A stretch of DNA of 64,000 nt. It comes from Orientallactaga sibirica (Eukaryota > Chordata > Mammalia > Rodentia > Dipodidae). The stretch covers positions 17,079,501-17,143,500 of the forward strand of contig JAEOAD010000034.1 in assembly GCA_036365145.1 (NCBI GenBank). The letters are read 5' to 3'. A program made the position numbers and the translations under genes. How positions within the stretch are numbered: the first letter of the stretch is position 1; each line of letters starts with the position of its first letter. Positions 34,485-46,039 of this stretch are shown here, piece after piece. The notes under the pieces are model-generated. The model saw only the letters and a program-made list of their open reading frames with translations. It had not been told where the DNA came from and did not search any database.

Positions 34485-35918
34485 TAACAGAATAAAGTAC
34501 ATAGTCTAGGCAGTATCAATGTGCCAGTGATGGAGTTCTGGGTTTGTCATAGTAGTAAACTTCTACCACATTTCACAACTTGAATATATTCTTGGGTATC
34601 TATGAACTATAAAACTCTTTTTTCAATCTCTAATTATTCCAGAATGAAATCTCTTGAAAGGAAAGAAGAGAGTAGAGATTACTTTTCCCACTTCAATTAT
34701 ATGCTAAGAACACTGCTTTAGGAAGTTCCGACCATTGTCTCATGCTGAGTTGGGAAAAGGAGAGATGACTGAGTGGCGGTCTCCATATACAATCTCAGGC
34801 CCCTTTCCTTCCATTAACATACTAACAAAGTTCTATTTTTCTAATTTCAAAAATTTGACTGCAGGGCAGGGAGAAAAAAAACAAAAACAAATATACCACC
34901 AGTCAGATAAAATATTCGAAGGAAAAGATAATTATTTGCATTATGTGTTCAATTTTGGTACACTGTACCGGAGAGCAGCTTGAAGCCACAGTAAATCTGC
35001 ATATGATAGATTCTGGGGAGAAGCATTTTGAAATCTGAGAATTAATTCTTCTGAAATTAAAAGATGAAGGGCATTCAGTTGTCAATTTTTCTTCATCCCA
35101 TTCTTTACTACTCTTTAATAACATGCTAACTTTAGTTAAATGCTTTATAGACCCAGACAAAAACAACCCAGGGGCATACAGCACAGAAGAATAGCATCTT
35201 TAAGCAAAAGGTTCTTAACAACTTAATGGGCTGCCATGCATCTTTTCCATTTTTTACAATTACAATAATTATTTAAGGGAATTACTGACCGATTCTTTAA
35301 TTATCTTGGTTATATGTCATAATAAATTGGTTCTTTATTAGCTTCATTTTACTCTGAGGAAAGCAAGGCACAAAGTGATTAAATAACTGTCACTTACATC
35401 AACCTAAACTAAGATTGTGTGGTGATTAAATCTCTGATCTCTGCAAAAACCAGAACCTTTACCATTATCCTCTGTGACCAGGCTGAACTGTAGTTTCCAA
35501 TAATCACCAGGACAAATACATCATCCCTAATAGTGTATGGTGAAAGTGAACCTAATCTATGTGTTTTCAGAAAAAAAAATGTGAAGATATGCTTTTTTAC
35601 ACATTTAAAACATAAATTCACAGCCATTAATACAGACCTTTCAATTAGTTCCCTTTCCAAGGATAGTAAAATAACAGAAGTTCTAATTTGTTGAAAATAA
35701 TGTTGCAAGCCAAATTTAGGCTTGTTGAAAACTGAAGACTTGCCTTAGGAGCACTGACACCATCATAAGACTGTCTTTTTCCAAACATTCAAATTTCCTC
35801 CTACATGTAAAATACTGACAGTTTTTTTATAAGATGACCAAGAGAAGAGAATATGATTTTAGAAACTTTAGCACATATTTGACTGGGTGGATGACTTTGC
35901 AGTGTTGGTGGGATGGAC
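34481..35918. other. Unique AT-rich sequence
   Basis: No gene or confident repeat. The ORFs at 34735-34983, 34903-35184 and 35409-35708 are motif-free and partly overlap on opposite strands. Confidence 0.4.
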
Positions 35919-35919
35919 T

Positions 35920-36290
35920 CTATTGGTTGTCAACTTGACAAAACCTGGAAATACCTGTGAGTGGTCATGTAGACTGTATTAACTCCTGTGCCTGTCTGTG
36001 AAGCATTATTCAGATTACATTAATTTGAGTGGGCATATCCACCATATCCTTGGATGCCACTATTACATGGGCCAGTGTCCACAACTTTATAAAAGGAGAG
36101 AGCTGACTGAGCACTAGCATTCATCACTGTCTGTCTCCTCACTGTGGAGTGAATGTGACCAGATCCTGCCACTGTGTCTTCCCTGCCATGATGAACTGTA
36201 ACCTCAGACAGTAAGCTGAAATAAACCTTTCCTCCCTTAATCATATTTTGTTAGGTATTTTGTCATAGCAACAATAAGATAACTGATGCA
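35920..36290 (+). mobile_element. Solo LTR-like element, family A, copy 1
   Basis: 'tattggttgtcaacttgaca ... tgggcatatccaccata ... gaactgtaacctcagacagt', then 'aagctgaaataaacctttcc' and 'agcaacaataagataactga'. This is the architecture of a rodent LTR with an AATAAA-type signal near its end. The same family recurs at 48172. The family name is uncertain. Confidence 0.6.
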
Positions 36291-36399
36291 TTTAGGAGAA
36301 ATATGATCAAACCAATGAAGAGCAGTCAGTTAATTACATATCTTCATGAAAATAAAAAAATCACATATCTTCATGAAAATAAAAATACAATTATTTACT

Positions 36400-37330
36400 A
36401 TATCTACTAAAATTAAATTCCAGATGGATTGCTGACATAAATGTAAAAGGGAAACAAAAAAGATCTAGGATAAATCAAAGGAGGACATTTTTAAAACTTT
36501 GGAACAGGCAAAGAATTATAAACAGAAAAATAAAATAGCCATCAAAGGTAAAATGTAGCTTAAACTATGATAGGATATTTAGTTTTCAAAAGATGGCATT
36601 GGAAAAGTGTATAATGCATGTGAGTGTGGGATAAGGCATATTTCTAGTGCTATATATAATACACAGTTCTCCACAGTCTCTACATGAGGACATCTGGAAA
36701 TAAAAGAAAGGCAGAATAGCTAATATATGTATGGGAAATAAGTTCAGTTGGTACTAACAAATTAAGATATCTAGGTGGTCAATAAACAAGAAGAGCTGAT
36801 ATATTTATTAATAATAAAAACATGTAAAATAAAACAATTGTTACTACCAGGTAGGCTAAGGAAAAATAAAGACAGGAAATATTAAGCTTAGTGAGAATAT
36901 GGAACAACAAAAGTACTCAGACTCTGCCACTAGCAGAATCCATTTCACCAGCCACGCTAGGTTAATGGTGGTTCCTGATGTTACTGAAAGTAGGGATCTT
37001 GGATGACCCAGCAACTAAAAAGTCAGATACCCCTTATAAATCCACATCCATCTACCCACTGCAACATGTCTCTGAACATTCATTTTGTCATTAACTACAA
37101 CTCCAAATAGAAAACTATCCAAATAACTATTATCAAACTGAGTAAAAATGAATCCAACAATATACTTTGAAGCAATGAGAATGAAAGGTCCATTATTTCA
37201 CGTAAAATGTAGAGTCTCATAGGTATAAAACTGAGAAAGAGAAATAAAGTAGACTCAAATCACTTTATATTCATAAGCCTCTATTTTTATGAAGTATAAC
37301 AATGAATAATAAAGTAAAATAGGCACTTTT
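36400..37330 (+). mobile_element. Old L1 fragment (ORF2 end/3' UTR type)
   Basis: 'ttgctgacataaatgtaaaa ... gatctaggataaatcaaagg' and later 'caacatgtctctgaacattc' with 'ccaaataactattatc' resemble the mammalian L1 C-terminal/3' region in sense orientation, with many stops. It is ancient and fully degenerate. Confidence 0.5.
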
Positions 37331-37559
37331 CATGTCAGCTGCTATAAGTCAGGACAGTGACTCCTCTGAGTTAGAAGTAAGGACATGTACACAAAATAGT
37401 TTGATGGGATAGAGTTAATTTTGTGGTTTTTCTGTTTCTTATATTTCAAAGATGTTTTCATGGGTTTATCCAATGTGAAAGCTATAGCACATATTACACT
37501 TAGGATAAGTGAATTCTGGCTACATATCTTATTCTAACTTTATTTTATTTTATATTTGT

Positions 37560-37594
37560 GTGGGTATGTATTTATGTGCATATATACATGGGAG

Positions 37595-37651
<57 letters not shown>

Positions 37652-37915
37652 TTCAGAGGAAAACCTCAGGCTCTCACTTCCCCACGTATTCAAGAGAGGA
37701 CCTCCCTTATTTTCTGCCCTGGAAAACCAGATTAGTTGGCCCACAAGCTTTAGGATTCTCCCAGCTTCACCTTCTATTGTCATATGCTTGTTGGGATTAC
37801 AGACAAGCAAACCACTCTGCCTCTGACTATCTGTGGAAGATGGGGTTCAAATTTGAGTCATCAGGCTTGAATAGCAAGACACTTTGGCTTCTGAGCCATC
37901 TTCCTAAACCTTCCA
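37560..37915 (-). mobile_element. B4/B3-like SINE with (TG)n, antisense
   Basis: A long TG run (37600-37649) is followed by 'ttgggattacagacaagcaa', 'gttcaaatttgagtcatcagg' and 'gcttctgagccatcttcc', the reverse complement of a tRNA-type SINE head. ORFs on both strands are TG-repeat artefacts. Confidence 0.5.
37600..37649. repeat. (TG)n microsatellite
   Basis: About 25 TG units. Confidence 0.95.
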
Positions 37916-38235
37916 TATTTTAATTTAAGATTTTTTTTCCTCTGGAAATTTTTCAGGTTTGTAATTCATTCATTTACTCATCAGATATTTTTGAGAAACC
38001 ATTCTGTGTTGTGTGTTTTTCTAGTCAGTGGGATTACTGTGGTAAGTGATATATTATCTTTATTTATAAGTCTCTTCTTCTAGTCCCATACCATCACAAC
38101 AATATCGAGCCTGGACTCTTTGTTATGTTTCTTCTGCCCCTCAAATTCACTCCTACAATAAAGATAATTGATATTTCTAAAATGTAATAACTTTCTTGTG
38201 TCTCCTGGCACACCAGATAGAATATCAGCTTTTTG

Positions 38236-38257
38236 AAAAAAAAAAAAAAAAAAAAAA
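38236..38257. repeat. poly(A) tract
   Basis: Homopolymer A run of about 21 bases without a recognised element to its left. Confidence 0.85.
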
Positions 38258-38377
38258 GGAAAGTAATTACCTGTCATTCATTGAGTCACTATTATATTCA
38301 AATAACCACTTTTGTATTTATTATTTCAATTAGTCATGAAAATAAAGATCAATGTTGGAGTGACATCACTGGCCACT

Positions 38378-38520
38378 TTAACAGATTGGGTAACAAGAGT
38401 GTAGAAAGGATATTTTCCTTGCCTTAGGTCACAAAGCAAATAAGTGGAAGAATGAGAATTAAACATGAGCTGGGGCTATCTCCCTGTGCAGTTCATGCTC
38501 TTAAACTAACCTTACCCATT
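38378..38520 (+). mobile_element. MIR relic
   Basis: 'ttaacagattgggtaacaag ... cttaggtcacaaagcaaata' then 'agtggaagaatgagaattaa' follows the MIR core order ('aaggtcacacagctagtaagtggcagagc') and ends 'gttcatgctcttaaact'. MIR is an ancient mammal-wide tRNA-derived SINE. Confidence 0.6.
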
Positions 38521-38756
38521 GGACAGTTTTTGCCCTGTTACTATTTAAGTTTCTCTCCTCAACCCTTCCACTCTCCTAAAAATGCTTTGTCTTGCAGTTC
38601 TGTCCCGATTGTAATGTCAACTTGTCTCTGCTGTTCCAGTTTTCTGGTTAGCAGTTCCTTGGCAGGACGAGAGACCTGGTCTCAAAGAAGGTAGAACACT
38701 GACACTTCAAAGTTGTTCTGACATCCACATGCATATCATGGCATGTTTTCCCCTGG

Positions 38757-38793
38757 AAACACACACACACACACTCTCTCTCAAACACACACA

Positions 38794-38850
<57 letters not shown>
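38757..38850. repeat. (CA)n microsatellite, interrupted
   Basis: CA units broken by 'ctctctctcaaa' and one 'tacac'. The final block is about 25 units. Confidence 0.95.
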
Positions 38851-39090
38851 GTAAATGCCCAGAGTTTAGCATTTAGCTGTATCAGGCCTTCGTGCTGTGA
38901 CACAAACTTTTTTTTCTGTACACATGCTTAATAATTCCAGAACATTCATTATATCCTATCCAGTTTAATATACTCTAAATTCTTTTGATGCCTTGCATCT
39001 TCCATTGTCACTTTTCTTGAACTTCTTTCTCTCATTTTGAGGTTGTCATGTTTTATTTCCTCCAAAATCCACTCAAATATTGATTTTATT

Positions 39091-39479
39091 GTTTGATTAT
39101 GAAATGTCTGGTAAGGCTCATATGTTGGAAATATGATCCCCAGTTTATGACACTATTAAGTAGTAAGTAGCTCAAGACTTGGACTGAAACTGATGAAATT
39201 ATAGGGACGTGGTATAAACTAGAAGATCAAGCCTAGTAGGAGTAAATGGGTCACTGTGGATGTGTCATTGAGGGAATACCTTGTGCTTGGTCTCTCCCTC
39301 TCTTTTCCAGCCCAGATAATGTGAACAGATCTACTCATCTACATGCTCCAGTGATGTCTGCCAGTACATTGGAGCCAAGTGACCCAAGTGACCATAGAAG
39401 AACACATATAAAACCACATGTCAAAGTAGATCTTTCTAACTTTTAGCTATTGTCACACTGATGAAAAGCTGGTTAATGT
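39091..39479 (+). mobile_element. Solo MT-like MaLR LTR
   Basis: 'tgtttgattatgaaatgtct', 'gctcatatgttggaaatatg', 'atgggtcactgtggatgtgt' and the end 'gatgaaaagctggttaatgt' follow the order of rodent MT LTRs. No internal region or second LTR is present, so it is a solo LTR. Confidence 0.6.
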
Positions 39480-39555
39480 AGTTGTCTTATTCACAGTCTT
39501 CATTTAGGACCACAGGTATCCTTTTTTTCTTGTTGGGCTGGCTAAATGAATCTTA

Positions 39556-39557
<2 letters not shown>

Positions 39558-39589
<32 letters not shown>
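39558..39589. repeat. poly(T) tract
   Basis: About 31 T bases. It may be an old antisense retroposon tail, but no body is recognised to its right. Confidence 0.9.
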
Positions 39590-39590
<1 letters not shown>

Positions 39591-40099
39591 TTTTCTGACA
39601 ATACTGTGTTTTCTTTGTGTCATGGGAGTATAGCATAGGGTCTCTACTTCCGTATAAATCATGGACCTATTTTTCTCCACACAAATACATTTATACTTAG
39701 TTCCTAGAATGTAGTTCTATTGTTCTAGCTCAAGATTGTTGAACTCAATTGAAATGGAAGAACTCTAAGAGCCCAATTTCAGTACCTAATGGACAAAAAT
39801 GGGCTTATGCTTTTACACAGTAAGTAATGATTTCACAATTACCTAACCATGACTGCTTTCATCTGACCTTCTTAAGAACTCTTACCATCATTTATTTGAT
39901 TGCACAACTAAATTTTTGGCATATGGATTTGCCCAACCTTGAAATACAAACTCTAGAAAAGAAACTCATGTCTATATGAGCAGTGAATTTGTCTTCAGGG
40001 AATTTACACTTGACTAGAACACACAGAACAAACTGAGGATATCTGTTGTTGTTGTTTTATGTTTTAATTTTCAAATATTATTTTCTTGGGAAGGACACT

Positions 40100-40212
40100 C
40101 GCATGTGTAATTATAAGGTTGTGGTAGTAGAGTCACTGTAATTTAGAGGCCAGCCTGGGCTACAGAGTAAATTTGGGGTTAGCCTAGGTTAGTATCAGAT
40201 CCTGACTCAAAA

Positions 40213-40259
<47 letters not shown>

Positions 40260-40262
40260 ATG
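40100..40262 (+). mobile_element. Old B1-like SINE with (AATA)n tail
   Basis: 'gaggccagcctgggctacag', 'gttagcctaggttagtatca', 'gatcctgactcaaaataaat', then about thirteen AAAT units from 40209. The head is decayed. Confidence 0.6.
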
Positions 40263-40329
40263 CATTAATTAATTAAAAACCAAAATAGTTTGCTTGCCTT
40301 CAGTTATTATCGGTCTTGTTCCCACTCTT

Positions 40330-40486
40330 AGCCGAGTTTGGTGGTGCACACCTTTAATCCCAACACTCAAGAGGTAGCCATAGGAGGACTGCTGTGAGTT
40401 CAAGGCCAACCTGCGGAGACAACATAGTGAATTACAGGTCATCCTGGGCTAGAGCAAGACTCTACCTCAGACAAACAAAAAAAAAG
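40330..40486 (+). mobile_element. B1 SINE
   Basis: 'agccgagtttggtggtgcac', 'cacctttaatcccaacactc', 'gagttcaaggccaacctg', 'acatagtgaattacaggtca', then 'caaacaaaaaaaaa'. Confidence 0.92.
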
Positions 40487-40660
40487 GATACTATTGTCAA
40501 AATTACTTGTCAGGTCTTGATTTTTTTTTATTTCTCTTCAAGCACTGTAGTGTAAACTCCCTAGAATCAAAGGATGGGGATATCATAGCAGCAAGAGAAC
40601 CTGCAGAAGACAAATGATCCAGAAGAAAGGTTCACAGGAGTCATCAAAATCTTCATACCA

Positions 40661-40945
40661 TTCTTTCTGCCCCCTCTTCTGCAAATTTCCCTGAGCCACA
40701 TTGGATGAGGTTTTGGGAGCCTCTGTGTCTCTGGATATCTGGCTTAGTAGGAGTTGGATGTTCTCTGTGTTTATCTCCTTCAGCCTTTTTCTAACTCTTG
40801 ACTACCCCCCACAATACATGACTCACATTCCCCATTGATGAGGGTCCCTTTGGAAGAGGGAGGACAGGAAGGAGGATAATGGAGTCAGCATTATGAATGT
40901 AAAATTAGAATAATATAAAAAAAGTTATTAAAAAATCATACCTCT
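40661..40945 (+). mobile_element. L1 3' UTR with inverted 5' part (twin-priming structure)
   Basis: 40661-40792 is the reverse complement of the sequence at 42148-42305, whereas 40793-40945 matches 42358-42500 in the same orientation. The shared 3' end reads 'ccccattgatgagggt', then 'atgaatgtaaaat.agaata' and an A-rich tail. Relative to 42045 about 50 bp are lost at the inversion joint. This is the classic product of twin priming during L1-driven integration. Confidence 0.75.
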
Positions 40946-41111
40946 GTGTTCGTACCTGTAATAAATCAGAACATGTATATGCTCCAGAAGACAAAGGTGA
41001 GACTCCAAATTTCCAGTGAGGTTTTCAAGGCAGAATAACCACTAATACCAGTGTGTTGAAATTTCAGAAAGTAAAATATACCTATACACAGGTTTTTTTG
41101 TGGGGTGAGAG

Positions 41112-41266
41112 GTTTTTTTTTTTTGTTTTGTTTTTTTTGTTTTTTTTTGTTTTTGGAAGTAGGATTTTGCTATGAAGCCTCAGGGTTGCCTCAAACTCAT
41201 GGCAATCCTCCTACCTCTGCCTCCTGAGTGCTGGAACCAAAGGCATGTGCCACCATGCCTGGCTTT
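41112..41266 (-). mobile_element. B1 SINE, antisense
   Basis: A T/G-rich tail then 'ctcaaactcatggcaatcct', 'gagtgctggaaccaaaggca' and 'gccaccatgcctggc'. The middle ('gattttgctatgaagcctca') is shorter than in a full copy. Confidence 0.88.
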
Positions 41267-41311
41267 TTTTTTTTTTTCTTTCAGAATTCCCTCAGTGTAA
41301 CAGTATTATCT

Positions 41312-41459
41312 GGGCTGAAGAGATAGCTTAATGGTTAAGTCACTTGCCTGTAAAGCCAAAGGAGCCAGGTTCAATTCCCCAGTATACACATAAAGCCAGA
41401 TATACAAGGTGGTGCATACATCTGGAGTTCATTTGCAGTGGCCAGGGGCCCTGATAGGC
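41312..41459 (+). mobile_element. B2 SINE, 3'-truncated
   Basis: 'gggctgaagagatagcttaa', 'cttgcctgtaaagccaaagg', core 'agccagatatacaaggtgg', stopping at 'ccaggggccctgatag' without TC tract or tail. The sequence that follows (41460-41580) is unrelated and may be an LTR edge. Confidence 0.88.
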
Positions 41460-41736
41460 CTGTTTTCTAATCTTCTTCAAGGTTATGGCAACCTCATGAC
41501 TGAAAGACCTCCTAATAGGCCACACCTCTCCAATTCTATACCACACCCTAATAGAAACCAAAGCTGCAGACCAACCATTTAATATATTGACCTGTGAGCA
41601 TAAATGTATTTATTTAATAAGAGTTAAATGCTATTCATAGTTTTAGATTTAACGTATAGCCAGTGATAAGCCCTGGGTTACTGATCTCACTGCCATAATT
41701 ACATATTAATGCAATCACCTTAAAACTTACAGCATG

Positions 41737-41945
41737 AGGCTGGAGAGATGGCTTAGCAAAGGACCCAGGTTCAATTCCCAGGACCCACATAAGCCATATG
41801 TTCAAGGTGGTGCATGTGCCTGGAGTTTGTTTGCAGTAGCTGGAGGTCCTGGCTTACCCATTCTCTCTGTCTCTCCTCTCTGTCTCTCCTCTTTCTCACT
41901 CTCTCCGTCTTTCTATCTCTTTCTTAAATAAATAAAAATTAAATA
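41737..41945 (+). mobile_element. B2 SINE with internal deletion
   Basis: 'aggctggagagatggcttag' runs directly into 'caaaggacccaggttcaat', lacking about 25-30 bp between the A and B boxes. TC-rich tail and 'ttaaataaataaaaatt'. Confidence 0.9.
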
Positions 41946-42044
41946 TAAAAATATTTCCCTCCAAAACATGTATGGTTATCCCTTCTATCTAGTACTAACT
42001 TCTCTCTCCGTTGGAGAATTTGCTTATCTTTTTTCAGGTGGACA

Positions 42045-42500
42045 ATGAACCTGAACGGAGGATCAGCTAACCACACCTCACCAGCTGAAACCATAGAACA
42101 ACTCAGGGGAAGGGCAAGAATACAGCGTTCAAGGCGATCACAACACCAGAAAAAGGCTGAAGGAGATAAACACAGAGAACATCCAACTCCAACTAAGCCA
42201 GATATCCAGAGACACAAGGCTCCCAAAACCTCATCAAGGAAGCAGAACTAAAATGGCCCCAATGTGGCTCAGGGAAACTTGCGGAAGAGGGGGCGGAAAG
42301 ATTGTCAGAGTCACAAGTTGGGGCATTATGCACAGAGACTGGGGCCTATCCACCAGAACTCTTGAGTAAACTCACAATGCATGACCCACAGTCCCCATTG
42401 ATGAGGGTCTCTTTGAAAGTGGGAGGACGGGGAGGAGGACAATGGAACCAATACTATGAATGTAAAATCAGAATAATATAAAAAAATATATATATATATT
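42045..42500 (+). mobile_element. L1 3' end in sense orientation
   Basis: Ends 'accaatactatgaatgtaaa', 'atcagaataatataaaaaaa' and an AT tract. It shares 'ggctcagggaaacttgcgga' with the inverted part of 40661 and the general 3' UTR plan with 29638 (as reverse complement). The 68-codon Lys/Arg-rich ORF at 42045-42251 lies wholly inside it and is not treated as a gene. Confidence 0.65.
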
Positions 42501-42539
42501 TATTTAAAAAAATATTAAGCATGGACAACCACAACCACC

Positions 42540-43740
42540 TCCTTTTTGTTAAGAGTTATATCTTTTAATTAGCTAAGCAGGATAAAGGTTTCTATAGTAC
42601 TGATTAATGTCATCATTAGTTTTGTGTAATTCCCCTACATCCTTCCTAACCCTATCCCCAGCTTGACCCTGCCATTCCTTGCCACATATCTCCTCTTCTC
42701 TTCCCTGGCTGTTTCTATTCTCCTCTAGTCTCACTCTAGCTCCTAGCCAGTACTACTCATGCTCAAACAACTTTCAAACATATCAAGCTGTTTGAGAACT
42801 ACACAGGAGACAGAACATGCAGGGTTTATCTTTCTGAGCTTGTGTGACTTCACTTAGTATATATTTTTTCAACTCCATCTATATTTTCTGTAAAATTTCA
42901 ATTTTCCTTAATACTTAGAATTCCATTATGTATGTGTACCACATATTTATTATCCATTAATCAGTACATGGGCATATGGCCTGTTTCCAGTTCCTAGTTA
43001 TAATGAATAGAGCAATAAGAAGCATCACTGAGCAAGTAACATTGTAGTAGACTAGAGTCTTTAGGGTATATGCACAGGAATGCTGTATATGGATGAAATG
43101 ATAGACCTATTTTCAGACTAATGAATGTCCTTACTGAGTTCTGTAGTGGCTGTACAAGTTTTTACTCCCACCAGCAGTAGATGAGGGTTTCTCTTTTCCG
43201 CACACCCCTCCCCAGAATTGACTGTCATTTGATTTTTTGATGATAGCCATTCTGACTCAAATGAAGTGGAATCTCAAAGTCCTTTTCATTTATTTCTCCA
43301 GGTTACCTAAAGATATTGAACATCATTTTAGGTTTTTATTGTCCATTTGCATTTCTTTCTCTGAGAACTCTATTGAGTTCTCTGTCCATGTTTTTGAGTG
43401 GTTTGTTAGGTTTCTTTATTGATTAGGTTTTTTTTTTTAAGTTCTTAATGTATTATAGAAATTAACTTCTTTCAGATGTATAGCCTGTGAAGTTTCTTTC
43501 CCATGATATAGGTTTTCTATTGACAGTGTTGATATTTTGTTTAGCTGGACACTAGCTTTTAAGTTTCATGAGATCCCAGTTGTTGAGTGTTTGCCTAATT
43601 ATCTGGGCTATTGGCATCTTATTCAAAAGTCTTTTCCTATGTCTACATCTTGGAGTATTTTCCCATTTTTTCTTTGAATTGTTTTAAAGATTTATGTCTT
43701 ATATTGAAGCCCTTGATTAATTTGGAGTACCTGTAGGGGG
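42540..43740 (-). mobile_element. L1 ORF2-end/3' UTR segment, antisense (inverted half)
   Basis: The reverse complement contains 'gagattccacttcatttgag', 'atggctatcatcaaaaaat' and 'actaggaactggaaacagg', wording of the mammalian L1 3' region. It abuts a sense-orientation L1 3' segment at about 43740. The coding part is riddled with stops. Confidence 0.7.
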
Positions 43741-44838
43741 TTGAGAAAACTTAACCCAAAATCATAGGCTCTGCCTGGTAAATACCAGTGCTAGAACTGG
43801 ATTATCCCCACAGAGAGCTATTGAGCAAGTAGGATGATGAGGTCCTACAAATAAATCAAACTATTGCCATATCACTTGGTTACCCACCAGACTTATGCTA
43901 AGACCCTATTACTGAACACACCACAGGCTATGAGTGCAGGATAATGAAAGTTCACATTGGAAATGAGAAGGAAGCCACCTTGAGGATGGCTAGCTCTCAT
44001 AGTGTTAGAAAGTGCTATGTGAGCTACTAGTGGATAATTTTCATCAATATGTTGAATAAGCATAAGACTCTGCAAGTACAAAATCAACCAGTTGGGTAAG
44101 ATGTGGACACTTGTGCAATAGTGGTACACAGGCTATGTGGGCAATCAAATGCTCACCAATTGGCTATGATGACCAACCAACAAGTGGGAGGGATTTTTAG
44201 CTAGCACTGAGAACTAAGTCACAATTCTTTGGACATAAGGTCACAAACTCTACAGAGCTTCCACTGTATTTTGCCTAAGAGAGGGTATATCCATCAAAAG
44301 GTCTTTGACAGCATTGTGTTTACCCACTTTGATCTATGCGATGCTCACTCTTGATTGTATGATCTGCTCTTTCATACAGGTGGTAGCCAATACTGGGCAA
44401 ACCAAGATCCATAAATACAACAACAAAGCTAGCTGACTGCCTAGCTGGAGACATGCCATCTATATGAGATCTGCTAGGGCCCATAAGACACTACAGAGAA
44501 AGTGATAATTTAAACTTAAGTACTGCCCTAACTGCTGACCTGACAACTACCTCCAGGCAGATGGTAGTGGACGCTGAGGAGACTCAAACATCATCAAAGC
44601 AGGAATTCAGTTAATGCAGAGAGCTCAGTACTAATGGAGATTTATAATAGCCCTGACAAGACTTAGGAACATTGTGGAAGGGGGATGTTGTAAGAGCCTC
44701 AGAGTGGAAAGTTTTATCTTGAGACATTGCCCTCCCCCTGAAAGTGACGGGTGCATTTCATGACCCCACAGTGAATAGCAACAACCCCACTGATGAGGGC
44801 CCTCAATGGAATGGGGCTGGTAGTGTGGAGATATAAGA
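43741..44838 (+). mobile_element. L1 3' UTR, sense, left part
   Basis: Begins 'gagaaaacttaacccaaaat' and holds 'aagtgggagggatttttagc' and 'ctaagtcacaattctttgga', then 'aacaaccccactgatgaggg', the plan of the other L1 3' UTRs in this window. It is split at 44839-45013 by a B1 insertion. Confidence 0.65.
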
Positions 44839-44850
44839 TTATAACTAATG

Positions 44851-45013
44851 GGAAGCAGGGCGTGGTGGCGCACGCCTTTAGTCCCAGGCATTGGTAGGAA
44901 GAAGTAGGAGGATTGCCATGAGTTCGAGGTCATGAGACTACATAGTGAATTCCACAGCAGCCTGGGCTAGAGTGAGACCCTACCTTGAAATACCAAAAAA
45001 AAAAAAAAAAAGT
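44851..45013 (+). mobile_element. B1 SINE inserted in L1 3' end
   Basis: 'gcagggcgtggtggcgcacg', 'cctttagtcccaggcattgg', 'gagactacatagtgaattcc', A-tail. A perfect 12 bp target duplication, ttataactaatg, lies at 44839-44850 and 45014-45025. The B1 is nearly consensus and therefore relatively young. Confidence 0.95.
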
Positions 45014-45130
45014 TTATAACTAATGAGAATATGACCAATATGCCATATGTTCATGCTGTAAAGTTCATAATAGTAAAAATAATTATACAAACTTTAGGCA
45101 TGTAAAATAAATATAGGACAGATTTGAGCT
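45014..45130 (+). mobile_element. L1 3' UTR, sense, right part
   Basis: 'gaccaatatgccatatgttc' and 'taataatt'-rich sequence resume the L1 3' terminus after the B1. The exact end is uncertain. Confidence 0.5.
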
Positions 45131-45289
45131 ATCATGCTAAAGAAATATCTCCAGCAGAAAGGGCATTCCCTCTAAAGTCTGAAGGAAGAATAAATGTTAT
45201 ACATGACACAGTGAAGAGATATTGACAAGAGTAGGTATAATAATTCTTCCAACTGAGAGCAATTTATCATAGCAAAAATATAAAATAAT

Positions 45290-45515
45290 TTACCTCGATA
45301 TCCATGACCTTGCAGTGAATAGCAATACCTTCACAAGACCCTCAAAAGAGAAGAAAAAGATGATGATGACATCAAATTAAAAGAGAGACTAATGGAGAGA
45401 GGGAGGGGATATGATGGAGATTGGAGTTCTAAAGTGGACTGGGGGAGGGGAGGGAAATGTTTTTTTTTTGTATGTAAGTATAGAAGTTGTCAATAAAAAA
45501 ATAATAATTAAAGCA
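45290..45515 (+). mobile_element. L1 3' end, sense, short copy
   Basis: 'tccatgaccttgcagtgaat' ... 'gactgggggaggggaggg' ... 'aagttgtcaataaaaaaat' is the reverse complement plan of the antisense end at 17836 ('cccctcccccaccccattta', 'attattgacaac'). Confidence 0.7.
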
Positions 45516-45734
45516 TATATAAAATAATACATGATAAACTGAAGAAGTAATTGAAATCCCCTTTCATTTAGCACATTTTGTGAGGGTTAATTATTTACTG
45601 AGTAGTCTTAAAATCTTCTTGTATAATGAATGCATAGGTTATTCTGGGTGATGCCAATAATTCAAACAATCTCCTGGAGAAATAAGACAGAGATGAATCT
45701 AACTAGATTTTTTTAAGTAAAACTTTGTCTATGT

Positions 45735-46035
45735 ATGTGTATGTGTGTGTATTCATGCATATCAAAATGTGCATGGAGGTCCTAGGTCAACCTTAGTGGT
45801 GTTGCTCCTTACCTTCTACTATGTTTGAGATGGGGCCTGTTGTTATTTTTGAGCATGTGAGTTTTGGGATTTTCCTGACTCTACCACTCTGCTCCCCATT
45901 GTCAAACAGAGAAACATGTGTATTTATAGATCTATGTGCAACTTGTGTTCAGTTTTACATTAGTCGTGGAGATCCAAACTCTATTTATCAGGCATACACA
46001 GCAAGCATAAACCACTGAGCCATCTTCCCACCCCA
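45735..46035 (-). mobile_element. B4/RSINE-like composite SINE, antisense
   Basis: 'tatgtgtatgtgtgtgtatt', 'gtgcatggaggtcctaggtc', 'gtttgagatggggcctg' and the terminal 'accactgagccatcttccc' correspond to the reverse complement of a tRNA-7SL composite rodent SINE with a CA-rich tail. Diverged. Confidence 0.5.
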
Positions 46036-46039
46036 TAAA

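Noticed and set aside
37509..37923. ORFs of 86-121 codons on both strands
   Set aside because: They are built on a (TG)n run (Cys-Val or Thr-His repeats) inside a SINE-like element.
42045..42251. Basic 68-codon ORF
   Set aside because: It lies inside an L1 3' UTR. The same DNA occurs inverted at 40661-40792, so it is repeat sequence without independent coding evidence.
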